The position numbers and the translations under genes were made by a program. Below, one piece after another: positions 1 to 6,372 of a stretch of DNA of 9,902 nt. Origin of the DNA: DATDRM01 sp035291705 (GTDB lineage: Bacteria; Chloroflexota; Anaerolineae; Anaerolineales; UBA4823). The stretch is from positions 1 to 9,902 of the forward strand of contig DATDRM010000187.1 in the NCBI GenBank assembly GCA_035291705.1. Reading direction: 5' to 3'. How positions within the stretch are numbered: the stretch's first letter is position 1; the number at the start of each line of letters is the position of its first letter. The notes beneath the pieces are model-generated. The model saw only the letters and a list, made by a program, of their open reading frames with translations. It made no database searches and was not told where the DNA came from.

Positions 1-23
1 GTGACCAGGATTTTATTTGCCAT
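1..23 (-). CDS. Start of a further operon gene, truncated by the window edge (probable Rossmann-fold protein)
   Basis: On the minus strand an AGAAGGAGA Shine-Dalgarno lies 8 nt before an ATG at position 23. The seven complete codons read MANKILV, and the next begins with AC (Thr). The gene lies 26 nt beyond the stop of the NmrA-like gene and in the same direction, so it is probably the fifth gene of the TetR-led operon. A start of this type (charged residue, then hydrophobic strand, then Thr) is typical of the first beta strand of NAD(P)-binding Rossmann proteins such as SDR or NmrA-like enzymes. That is an inference from eight residues and says little. The rest of the gene is outside the window. 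The start call itself is fairly secure because of the ribosome-binding site and the operon spacing. Confidence 0.6.
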
Positions 24-49
24 GGAATTTTCTCCTTCTATCTGGCGCA

Positions 50-679
50 TCAGTTGCTGATCGCCGGGGCTTTGTGCAAATAGGTGGCGTTGTTCAACTG
101 CCGCAGCATAAAATCGGCCATGTCGGCCTGGCCAATGCGCAGGCCCATCCCCTTGCCCACGTAGCCCACCTGGATTTTGCTTGTGTGTGGGTCGTCGGTC
201 AGCATCGGCACGCGCACGATCGTCCAATCGCTGTCCGAGGCGCGCACTTTTTCAACCACTCGCCGCATGTCTTCGTAGACGTTGCGGGCGAAGGCCTTTA
301 GCAGGAAGTTGATCAGGTGGTTGAACAGCCCCGGCGCGTCGTTGGGGTCGCTCACCCCCGCCCCCGCCGAGACGATCAGCCGGCGCACGCCCTGCTGCTG
401 CATGGCAGCCAGGATATTATCCATCCCGGTGCTGACCTCAAAAGTCGGTTTATTTTGTGTCGGCCCCAAGACGCTGATCACGGCTTCTGCGCCGCGCACC
501 GCCTTGGCGACCTGCGCCGCATCCTGCACGTTTCCGGTCAATACCACCAGGTGCGCGTGCTGCGTTTTTACCCTGGCCGGATCGCGCGCCAGGATCGTCA
601 CCTCGTGCCCCGCAGCCAGGGCCTGTTCGACGAGGTGCTGACCGGCACGCCCCGTGGCCCCAAAGATGGTGATTTTCAT
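50..679 (-). CDS. NAD(P)H-binding NmrA-like oxidoreductase (atypical SDR)
   Basis: The product has 209 residues. It opens with a Rossmann strand and the glycine motif GATGRAG (G7, G10, G13). After the second strand comes LARDP, and the Arg at 32 suggests NADPH over NADH. Central VSAGAG and the C-terminal IGQADMADF segment fit the NAD(P)-binding PF13460 family (YwnB and biliverdin-reductase-B-like proteins), whose usual length is 200-220 residues. Members reduce small molecules or sense the NADP pool; the substrate here cannot be read. A cytoplasmic location is expected, as no signal peptide or membrane segment is visible. I chose the ATG at 679 because it forms an ATGA overlap with the stop of the upstream membrane-protein gene and has an AGAGG ribosome-binding site 9 nt before it. 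An in-frame GTG at 751 lies inside the previous gene and is less likely. It is the fourth gene of the operon. Confidence 0.88.
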   Translation of the reverse strand: MKITIFGATGRAGQHLVEQALAAGHEVTILARDPARVKTQHAHLVVLTGNVQDAAQVAKAVRGAEAVISVLGPTQNKPTFEVSTGMDNILAAMQQQGVRRLIVSAGAGVSDPNDAPGLFNHLINFLLKAFARNVYEDMRRVVEKVRASDSDWTIVRVPMLTDDPHTSKIQVGYVGKGMGLRIGQADMADFMLRQLNNATYLHKAPAISN

Positions 680-1488
680 TGTGGTTCGCCTCTCATATTT
701 CCATAGAGCAATCCGCTCGCAATCAGGCCAAGCGCAGTTAGCGTCACCCACAACGGTAGTTCAGCCGTATCCGCCAGGCCGACGTTCATCACCAGCAAAG
801 TGTTCACGGAAAGAACGAGCGTATACAGCGGTCCCTTCACGCTGAGCATACCCGCGATCACATACCCCCACGCCTGGCGTTTCATCAACCACAGCGCGCC
901 GAGCGCCAGCCATGGCACCAGCAAAGTCAAATCTAACGCAAACACAATGCTGGTAGGATGCCCGCTCCTTGTGACGATGGCGGGCAGCTGGCCTGTGAAA
1001 ATAAATCCAATCGACTGCATGAGATACACCGCACCCAAACCAACCGCCACGAACAAGAAATATCCACCGATCCATTTGACCGGCGTTCTTGCCCGGTATT
1101 GCTGCCTGATCCTGTTTACATCCAGATTCACCAGCCCGAAGATCAGCGCAAAAATTGATAAGCCAAGCAGCGCAACATAGATCAGAAAGAACCAGTTGAA
1201 CACCGCGCCGAAAAGATAAAAGGCGTAGTTGTAGAGCATATATTCCAGCACGCCCATCCAGATCAACTGGGCTTTCAGTGATCCACGCGCTGCATAGAAC
1301 AGGGTCGCAATCAAAATCGGAATGGCGATCAAAAGCGTCACTGCGTCATTGCCGAGCCATGTCGTTCTAACGAAGGTGTTATCGCGGTACAGGCCGTTTA
1401 GGAAAAGCCCGCCTGCAGAGGCAAGCGTAGCGAGAATGGCAATCGCTATAGAAAGAAGATAAGCGAATTTAAGTTTAGATTGAGACAT
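676..1488 (-). CDS. Conserved polytopic membrane protein, about eight helices, function unknown
   Basis: The 270-residue product is strongly hydrophobic, with probable membrane helices near residues 7-30, 48-66, 73-94, 97-120, 138-160, 178-201, 206-236 and 243-264. Short basic loops (for example NRIRQQYRARTPVKW around 125-139) suggest cytoplasmic turns. I see no transporter signature, nucleotide-binding motif or catalytic motif and do not recognise the family. The ATG at 1488 follows a GAGGAAG ribosome-binding site by about 5 nt and lies 19 nt after the SRPBCC gene. Its TGA overlaps the ATG of the NmrA-like gene (ATGA), so the two are probably translationally coupled. In this operon it could be an export or sensing component, or a membrane anchor for neighbouring soluble proteins; this is inference from context only. 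Confidence 0.85.
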   Translation of the reverse strand: MSQSKLKFAYLLSIAIAILATLASAGGLFLNGLYRDNTFVRTTWLGNDAVTLLIAIPILIATLFYAARGSLKAQLIWMGVLEYMLYNYAFYLFGAVFNWFFLIYVALLGLSIFALIFGLVNLDVNRIRQQYRARTPVKWIGGYFLFVAVGLGAVYLMQSIGFIFTGQLPAIVTRSGHPTSIVFALDLTLLVPWLALGALWLMKRQAWGYVIAGMLSVKGPLYTLVLSVNTLLVMNVGLADTAELPLWVTLTALGLIASGLLYGNMRGEPQ

Positions 1489-1507
1489 TGCTCTTCCTCG
1501 AGGTAAC

Positions 1508-2167
1508 CTAAAGATTTTGCTCTGCCCGTCGCTTGATACCGAGCATCATCTTGCGCTCCATGACAAACGCCACCGGCTCAGTCAACCGCCACACCCAGGC
1601 CAGGTCGGGACTGTAGGCCAGCCTCTGGCGGATTAGCAGCCGTGTGGCGTTCTCGTCCAGCGGCTCCAGGATGAACTGCCAGGTTGCGATGGCATACCCC
1701 TTACCCATCTGTCCGCTATAAACAACCGGTTGCCCTGATTGCGGGTCGGCGCTGATCAGCACCAGCACACGGGCTGGTTCAACCGACGCCACCGCGAAGC
1801 ACGGGTAGCCCTTCGGCCCCAGGCGGATCAGATCCCCTACCTGCGGGTTTTGATATTCCGGCAGGATGCGATCCACGCTGTGGATATCACATCCAACCAG
1901 GTTTTCCAGGCCGTCATAACTGTACAGCCCACCGCGCCCCTGCCCCATCTGCGCCAGCCACGGCCAGACAAGCGCTGCCGGGGCCTGGATGGTTATGGCA
2001 TGGGTATAGCCCAGCATTGGGCCTGGATTCAGCTCATCGCCGGGCAAACCGCATGCCAGTTCATCGGGTCTCCCACCCCAGCGGTTGTACCAGCCGCGCA
2101 CCAATGGCGACAGGATCAGAGTGCCGCCGACCTGCACAGCGCCGAGGATGTCTTCAAATAGATTCAT
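1508..2167 (-). CDS. SRPBCC (START/Bet v1-like) family protein
   Basis: The 219-residue protein has a short N-terminal helix, then a sequence typical of a bacterial SRPBCC subgroup: WPWLAQMGQGRGGLYSYD at residues 68-85, LENLVGCDIHSVDRILPE at 87-104, then the GD turn at 111. Late strands include the ATWQF segment (161-165) and the RLLIRQR segment (176-182), followed by a C-terminal helix (about 190-215). SRPBCC folds form a deep hydrophobic cavity and either bind lipids or aromatic ligands or catalyse cyclase and hydrolase reactions; the specific role here is unknown. No signal peptide is evident, although residues 8-22 are moderately hydrophobic. Translation starts at an ATG overlapping the TetR stop (ATGA), with AAAGG just upstream. 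It is the second gene of the operon, directly under a ligand-responsive repressor, which suggests a small hydrophobic ligand; this is inference. Confidence 0.85.
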   Translation of the reverse strand: MNLFEDILGAVQVGGTLILSPLVRGWYNRWGGRPDELACGLPGDELNPGPMLGYTHAITIQAPAALVWPWLAQMGQGRGGLYSYDGLENLVGCDIHSVDRILPEYQNPQVGDLIRLGPKGYPCFAVASVEPARVLVLISADPQSGQPVVYSGQMGKGYAIATWQFILEPLDENATRLLIRQRLAYSPDLAWVWRLTEPVAFVMERKMMLGIKRRAEQNL

Positions 2168-2763
2168 GGATGCCTTTCAGCACTTTCCGTTTGAGGTGGA
2201 TTCGAGTTTTGCAGCGTATCTCTCAAATGACCAGCTAGCGCCCGCAGCGGATCCGCTGTGCGGTAGACACGGCTCAGCAGGATTCCGCCTTCCAGGCTGG
2301 CCAGGGTCAGGCGTGCCCTCTCGTCCGCTTCGCTAACCGCCATTCCGGCGCTGACCATTTTCTCCTGGAAGGCCGCCTGTAATTGGGAATACACCTCCCG
2401 GCAGGCCTGGCTGATGCGCTCGCTGGAGCCAGCCGCCTCGATGGCCACGATGGTAAGCGGATTCCCGGCGGCGAACTGCATTTCCTCAACCTTACCCGCC
2501 AGGCGCATAATGTACTCATATATGGCCTGAATAGGATCGGAATGTTTCGCCAGTTCGGTCTGCAAACGCTCCACCAGAATTTTCCCGGAAAACAGCACCG
2601 CCTCGCTGACGATCTGTTCTTTGCCGTCCGGGAAGTAGTAATAAAGCGAGCCTTTCGGCGCTCCGCTTTCTTTGACGATCTCGTTCAAGCCCGTCGCCGG
2701 GTAACCTTGCTTTTCCAACAGAGTACAGGTGACTAGGATGATTTGATCATGGGTAGAGGTCAT
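2164..2763 (-). CDS. TetR-family repressor of the LmrA/QdoR (YxaF) type
   Basis: The 199-residue product has an N-terminal TetR helix-turn-helix: the GLNEIVKESGAPKGSLYYYF segment (25-44) plus the following PDGKEQ resembles the recognition region of Bacillus subtilis LmrA and QdoR/YxaF. The late EGGILLS motif (158-164) also occurs in that group. Residues 55-185 form the all-helical effector and dimer domain. The known relatives repress flavonoid-responsive operons and their own genes. The start is the second of two adjacent ATGs because GGAGG (2774-2770) lies 6 nt before it. A longer reading from a TTG at 2790 would begin almost at the predicted transcription start. The gene leads a minus-strand operon and overlaps the SRPBCC gene by 4 nt. 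A matching operator lies in its promoter spacer (2805-2814), so autorepression is likely. The inducing ligand is unknown. Confidence 0.92.
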   Translation of the reverse strand: MTSTHDQIILVTCTLLEKQGYPATGLNEIVKESGAPKGSLYYYFPDGKEQIVSEAVLFSGKILVERLQTELAKHSDPIQAIYEYIMRLAGKVEEMQFAAGNPLTIVAIEAAGSSERISQACREVYSQLQAAFQEKMVSAGMAVSEADERARLTLASLEGGILLSRVYRTADPLRALAGHLRDTLQNSNPPQTESAERHP

Positions 2764-2769
2764 CATGCT

Positions 2770-2774
2770 CCTCC
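2770..2774 (-). promoter_or_regulatory. Ribosome-binding site that fixes the TetR start
   Basis: GGAGG on the minus strand stands 6 nt from the ATG at 2763 and only 3 nt from the adjacent ATG at 2766. It favours the former and rules against the upstream TTG at 2790. Confidence 0.75.
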
Positions 2775-2797
2775 AAGAGTTGTCTGACAAATGCCCA

Positions 2798-2826
2798 ATT
2801 ATAATGACTGGTCAATATATCGTCAA
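2798..2826 (-). promoter_or_regulatory. Promoter of the TetR-led operon
   Basis: On the minus strand, TTGACG (2826-2821) and TATAAT (2803-2798) are separated by exactly 17 bp. This matches the sigma-A/sigma-70 consensus at 11 of 12 positions. Predicted transcription starts near 2791, giving a leader of about 28 nt that contains the GGAGG site. It is the strongest promoter match in the window. Confidence 0.85.
2805..2814 (-). promoter_or_regulatory. Probable TetR (LmrA/QdoR-type) operator
   Basis: TGACCAGTCA on the minus strand is an inverted repeat, TGAC/GTCA with a 2-nt centre, flanked by AT-rich sequence. It lies wholly within the 17-bp promoter spacer, where bound repressor would block RNA polymerase. 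The core GACCAGTCA matches the centre of the LmrA/QdoR box of Bacillus subtilis as I remember it (AGACCAGTCACT). This agrees with the regulator encoded immediately downstream being of that type. Confidence 0.65.
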
Positions 2827-2939
2827 GGTATGCACAAATATTCAGGAGGGAGAGAAATTGAATCCTCGTTAGGTTGTAAAGTTGGATTTTCAAGATGGAT
2901 TGAACCGGCCTGCTTGTAGCATCTTCTTGCTCGTGGACC

Positions 2940-2948
2940 TGATACAAT
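2940..2948 (+). promoter_or_regulatory. Candidate extended -10 promoter for the GT-C-like gene
   Basis: TGATACAAT has the TGn extension directly before a TACAAT -10 box, about 43 nt before the ATG at 2991. No convincing -35 is seen 16-18 bp upstream, which is acceptable for an extended -10 promoter. It is divergent from the TetR promoter, about 115 bp away. Confidence 0.4.
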
Positions 2949-2990
2949 TAGGTCGGACTCTTACACGCTGATTAAACGGGCCTTCGAATC

Positions 2991-4418
2991 ATGGAATTTT
3001 TTTTCGTATCTAATCCCCCCCACCGGACTCGCCCGATCACCTGGGCCTGGTTGGTGGCACTATACCTGGTAGGCGCAGTCCTCTGGGGTTATTTTTTTTC
3101 CTGGGGACGATTCTCCCTGAATTTTCACGATTGGGCCCATATCACCGGCCCGCGCCTGGCTTTCTTGAAATCCGCTCTAGTCCAGGGCTTACCGCCGCTC
3201 CACATCTCCGACTCGTACCCTTTGGGTGTCAATACAGATCGCTTTCTGGCCATTCCGGACCAGATCCTCTCTCCCCAAACCATCCTGCTGCGTATCCTAT
3301 CCATAGAGACGTTTGTCGTTGGGAATGTTCTCTTGCTGTACAGCCTGGGTTACGGAGGGCTGCTCTGGCTCAGGCGCAAGTTTTCGCTCTCGCCGGTTGC
3401 CTTCATTATCCTTTTCCTACTTTTCAACTTTAATGGCCACATCCTTGCACATTTCGCCGTCGGCCATGCCACCTGGGGAGGATACTTCCTCTTTCCCTGG
3501 TTCGCCATCCTGGTTTTCCAGTTGGTGGAGGGGGAGCGGGGCTGGACCTGGATTGCCAAAATGGCACTGCTGCTGTTCGCCATCTTTTTACAAGGTTCGT
3601 TCCACCAATTCGTATGGGCGTTGATCTTCCTTGCTCTGCTGGCAGTGGCCAAACGGGGGTACTTCCTGACCGCCGGCGGAGGAGCATTGTTTGCCGTGCT
3701 GCTCAGCCTGGTGCGTATACTGCCGGCTGCGAGTCTGGTGGGTAAATTCAGCTATGAGTTCTGGAGCGGTTATCCCACGCTGGTTGACCTTTGGCAGTCT
3801 CTGGTCACCATTTATCCCCCCGGCACCAAAACCCCCTTACTCTTGATGCCTGCCCGTCTCGGTTATTGGGAAGTCAACCTGTATGTTGGGCTGGCAGGGG
3901 CGGTCTTCCTGCTCTATTTTGGCGTCTGGCGCTGGCTGAGGGCTCACGCTGATCATTCTGGCTATCTGAACCTGGCCCTACCAGTCTTGGGCCTGGTGGT
4001 GATGTCAATAGGCCAGATCTTCAGCATCATCCGCCTGGCACAGGTCCCCCTGCTGGAAGGGGAGAGCGTCACAACCCGAATCATCAGCCTGCCTTTTGTA
4101 TTTATAATAATTTTCGCCGTTATCCACTTCCAGGGTTGGCTCGACCAGCCGCACCGTAGCGCCGCCCTGGTGTACCTTATCCTCAGCACAGTAATCATCA
4201 TTAGCCTGAACGATTTGGGGCAAAATTACCGCATCTGGCAGGTGGCTGCAGCCGCCCCTACCTTTAAGGAAATTATATTTGACCCGCGGGCCTGGATGGT
4301 GACCAATCACCCTGATCCGGCTTACCTGGGGCTCCTCCTGGCAGGGGCAGCCCTTTCACTGGTGAGCCTTGGGGTCTTGTTATTTTTCACCTGGCGGTCC
4401 CGCCGCCAGACTGTGTGA
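2991..4418 (+). CDS. Large polytopic membrane protein, probable GT-C-like glycosyltransferase fold
   Basis: The 475-residue protein has roughly ten to twelve hydrophobic helices, the first at about 17-37. After it comes an outside loop with NFHDWAH (44-50, Asp47), ISDSYPLG (72-79) and NTDRFLAIPD (81-90). An acidic residue in the first large extracytoplasmic loop is characteristic of GT-C enzymes, which use polyprenyl-phosphate sugars. A later WEVNLYVGLAG segment (293-303) resembles membrane proteins of the YfhO/GT39-like kind. No GT family can be assigned with certainty, and no oligosaccharyltransferase motif is seen. The ATG at 2991 has no good Shine-Dalgarno; no internal Met occurs until about residue 191, so this start is the best available. 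The gene stands alone, is divergent from the TetR operon and convergent with the phosphatase gene. Its last codons contain a CTGGCGG/CCGCCAG hairpin (4391-4409) without a T-run. Confidence 0.8.
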   Translation: MEFFFVSNPPHRTRPITWAWLVALYLVGAVLWGYFFSWGRFSLNFHDWAHITGPRLAFLKSALVQGLPPLHISDSYPLGVNTDRFLAIPDQILSPQTILLRILSIETFVVGNVLLLYSLGYGGLLWLRRKFSLSPVAFIILFLLFNFNGHILAHFAVGHATWGGYFLFPWFAILVFQLVEGERGWTWIAKMALLLFAIFLQGSFHQFVWALIFLALLAVAKRGYFLTAGGGALFAVLLSLVRILPAASLVGKFSYEFWSGYPTLVDLWQSLVTIYPPGTKTPLLLMPARLGYWEVNLYVGLAGAVFLLYFGVWRWLRAHADHSGYLNLALPVLGLVVMSIGQIFSIIRLAQVPLLEGESVTTRIISLPFVFIIIFAVIHFQGWLDQPHRSAALVYLILSTVIIISLNDLGQNYRIWQVAAAAPTFKEIIFDPRAWMVTNHPDPAYLGLLLAGAALSLVSLGVLLFFTWRSRRQTV

Positions 4419-4454
4419 TTTCCCTATCGTCAATCGCCAGGCCGTCCAGCAATT

Positions 4455-4537
4455 CCGACCAGTGCATGCCCAGGTGCCCTACAACTTTGATTTTATAGCT
4501 GCCTCCTCCCGTATTGGTATTCCTGTCACTTGGTCGG
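4455..4537. repeat. Long-range inverted repeat between convergent genes
   Basis: CCGACCAGTG (4455-4464) pairs with CACTTGGTCGG (4527-4537) with a single bulged base. The arms are separated by 62 nt in the 137-bp gap between the two convergent stops. There is no T-run on either side, so an intrinsic terminator is not supported. It may be chance or a pair of protein-binding half-sites. Confidence 0.25.
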
Positions 4538-4555
4538 CTGCCTTACCACTACGAT

Positions 4556-6190
4556 TCAATCCCTGGTCAGGACCAAAAAGGTGACATCGTCCTGCTGTGG
4601 CGTTCCCTCGGTAAAGGCGTTTAGATCGGCCTCAACGTGCGCCAGGAGTTCACCAGCCTTGCGGGGCGCGGCGGCAATAGCAGTAGTCAGACGATTGATC
4701 CCGTAATCTTCGTCGCGCGAATTCAATGCTTCAGTCACACCGTCGGTGTATAACACAACTGCGTCGCCAGACCCGAGCGTAATTGTCGTCTCGCTCAATT
4801 GCACTTCCTCCAACACTCCAACCACGCAGCCCGTTCGGGTCAATGACTCTATTGTCCCGGATGCGCGCCGCACTATCGGTGGGTTGTGCCCGGCATTTGC
4901 ATATTGGAGCGTTTGCTGCTTTGGATCAAGCACTGCTAGAAAAACCGTGACAAACATACCCGAGGTAAACTGCCTGAGGATCGTCTGGTTGACCTCCATC
5001 AACACTGCCGCGGGACTGCCATGTCGCAACGCTCCGGAGAGAATGAGACTGTGTATCACCGCCATATAGAGCGCGGCAGCTGTGCCCTTATCCGCAACAT
5101 CGCCAATCACCATCCCCCAGCGGCCCTCATCCAGGGGAAAGATGTCGTAAAAATCTCCGGCAACCGCGCGCGCCGGACGCCAGGCGCCCGCAAGACCAAA
5201 GCCGGGAATGTCAGGCATTTCACGCGCCATGAGACCCGCTTGTATTTCGCGAGCGACCTGTAATTCGTTTTCGAGACGGGTACGCCGCGCCTCTGCAACC
5301 TCGTAGAAATGAGCGCGCTCGAGCGCAACGACGAGCTGCGCGCTGACCGCAGAGAGAAAGTGCAAATCCGCGTGGGTCAGGAACCTCCATTCCGGGGTAG
5401 CGACATTGATCAGACCAAGCGGCTTACCTTGTGAGATCAGGGGCACGCTGGCGTGAAAAAGCAAACCTTGGTTATTACCCGCGGCGTGCGTGGAATCTCG
5501 CAAGCGTGTACATTCGACGATATTGACGGCACGTGTGAGGCGTCCTTCGATGAGCAGATGCTGGCAGTGGCAAGCAGGCGGCTGGCGGAGAAAGCGGCGA
5601 TCGTCGCCTTCGAGACCAGGGGGTAACCCGCAGGCAGTAGCCAGCACGAAACCGTGCGGCGGTGGATCCCCTGCGGGGTAAACACTAAGGTGTGATTCAG
5701 CGAGCATCGACACCCACCCAGTCTGCAAATTCATTACTTTGAGCAATGTTCTCAGTGTGTTGTCGAGAGCGCTCTGGATATCCACGGAGCCGTTGAGCTG
5801 TTCTGCGATTTGACTGAGAGCGCGCAACCTCTCCACCTCGCGTTCATTCAGGTCTTTAGGCAATGTCTGCGGCCGCGGGTCAATCTGTACGCTTGTGAGG
5901 AAGGGATCACCGAAATTGTATTCATCAAAGGGGTTGTGAGTAATGACCCCTTTGGTTTGCGCCCATTGGTAATACCGCTTGAGGGCAGAAACTTGTTCTT
6001 CGAGCGCGGCCCGGTCCGCCCCTTTAGTGTACAGGTGAAATAGGTAAGTCCGCAGGTCCACATCGTCATCAGCACTGGGGAAGAAATCCGCGGTGTGGCG
6101 TTGTATCTGCCATTCGATATAGTTCCGCGCTGCAAGCACCGCAGTGTCGGATACAGACAGAGATGAGGCGAAGCGTTCCAAGAAATCCAT
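4556..6190 (-). CDS. SpoIIE/RsbU-type PP2C phosphatase with GAF domain and recombinase-like N-terminal domain
   Basis: The 544-residue protein has three parts. Residues 1-92 resemble the core-binding (SAM-like) domain of tyrosine recombinases: DLRTYLFHLYTKG (45-57), then VSALKRYYQWAQTKG (67-81) and a HNPFDEY end (85-91). No recombinase catalytic domain follows. Residues 118-296 are a GAF domain with C187, C207, C209 and C227. Residues 297-318 form a helical linker (ARRTRLENELQVAREIQ), then the PP2C domain: AGDFYDIF (344-351), GDVADKG (363-369), AGHNPP (433-438), YTDGVTEA (481-488) and QQDDVTF (532-538). The metal-binding aspartates D346, D364, D483 and D534/535 are present, so an active phosphoserine/threonine phosphatase is expected, probably acting on an anti-anti-sigma protein; no such partner is encoded nearby. 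A GGAGGG site sits 6 nt before the ATG. It is cytoplasmic, with no membrane segments. Confidence 0.92.
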   Translation of the reverse strand: MDFLERFASSLSVSDTAVLAARNYIEWQIQRHTADFFPSADDDVDLRTYLFHLYTKGADRAALEEQVSALKRYYQWAQTKGVITHNPFDEYNFGDPFLTSVQIDPRPQTLPKDLNEREVERLRALSQIAEQLNGSVDIQSALDNTLRTLLKVMNLQTGWVSMLAESHLSVYPAGDPPPHGFVLATACGLPPGLEGDDRRFLRQPPACHCQHLLIEGRLTRAVNIVECTRLRDSTHAAGNNQGLLFHASVPLISQGKPLGLINVATPEWRFLTHADLHFLSAVSAQLVVALERAHFYEVAEARRTRLENELQVAREIQAGLMAREMPDIPGFGLAGAWRPARAVAGDFYDIFPLDEGRWGMVIGDVADKGTAAALYMAVIHSLILSGALRHGSPAAVLMEVNQTILRQFTSGMFVTVFLAVLDPKQQTLQYANAGHNPPIVRRASGTIESLTRTGCVVGVLEEVQLSETTITLGSGDAVVLYTDGVTEALNSRDEDYGINRLTTAIAAAPRKAGELLAHVEADLNAFTEGTPQQDDVTFLVLTRD

Positions 6191-6229
6191 ACATATCCCT
6201 CCAGAAAATATAGATACCCCCCAGAAAAT
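6189..6229 (-). repeat. Tandem 20/21-bp repeat covering the phosphatase gene's ribosome-binding site
   Basis: On the minus strand, unit 1 (6229-6210) and unit 2 (6209-6189) share the nonamer ATTTTCTGG, then (G/A)GGG, TAT and a final TAT. They differ by two substitutions and one inserted A. Unit 2 supplies the GGAGGG Shine-Dalgarno and the first bases of the start codon. Unit 1 carries the related GGGGGG about 20 nt upstream. Confidence 0.75.
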
Positions 6230-6240
6230 GACTACTTCAG

Positions 6241-6249
6241 ATTATATCA
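6241..6249 (-). promoter_or_regulatory. Candidate extended -10 promoter for the phosphatase gene
   Basis: TGATATAAT on the minus strand is a perfect TGn-TATAAT extended -10. No good -35 is seen. Transcription would start near 6234, giving a leader of about 44 nt that holds both copies of the tandem repeat. The TGA within it is also the stop codon of the 41-codon micro-ORF. Confidence 0.5.
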
Positions 6250-6372
6250 GCATGACGCCAAATTTATTCCCATTTCGCGTTCCCATTTCCATCTACATCC
6301 CCGCTGGGCGATCCTCGCCGCCTCTCCGAACATGAAGGCTAGCATCATCGGGAGCTTGTTTTCCGCTTCCAT
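6247..6372 (-). CDS. Possible 41-residue micro-protein upstream of the phosphatase gene
   Basis: This short ORF begins at an ATG preceded by GGAGG (6383-6379) at a 6-nt spacing and by a promoter-like TTGCAA-17 bp-TAGATT upstream, so it has its own signals. It encodes MEAENKLPMMLAFMFGEAAR, then a basic, Trp-containing part (RGCRWKWERE) and ends LASC. A hydrophobic-amphipathic helix followed by a basic tail would suit a small membrane-associated peptide. It ends 56 nt before the phosphatase gene, on the same strand. I know no homologue. It overlaps the start of the plus-strand 165-codon ORF, and both cannot easily be right over 6332-6372. The evidence is signal placement only. Confidence 0.35.
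   Translation of the reverse strand: MEAENKLPMMLAFMFGEAARIAQRGCRWKWEREMGINLASC

Noticed and set aside
2747..2947. A 66-codon minus-strand frame upstream of the TetR gene
   Set aside because: It runs through the operon promoter and operator, has no ribosome-binding site, and its product looks random.
4391..4409. CTGGCGG/CCGCCAG hairpin at the end of the GT-C-like gene, considered as a terminator
   Set aside because: It is inside the coding sequence, has a 7-bp stem and is not followed by a T-run.
4455..4464. CCGACCAGTG as a second LmrA/QdoR-like operator
   Set aside because: It shares only GACCAGT with the operator, lies between two convergent gene ends and has no promoter beside it. It is better described as one arm of a weak inverted repeat.
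5915..6190. An active integrase or mobile element at the phosphatase N-terminus
   Set aside because: Only a core-binding-like domain is present. There is no catalytic R-H-R-Y domain, attachment site or flanking repeat, and the frame continues unbroken into GAF and PP2C.
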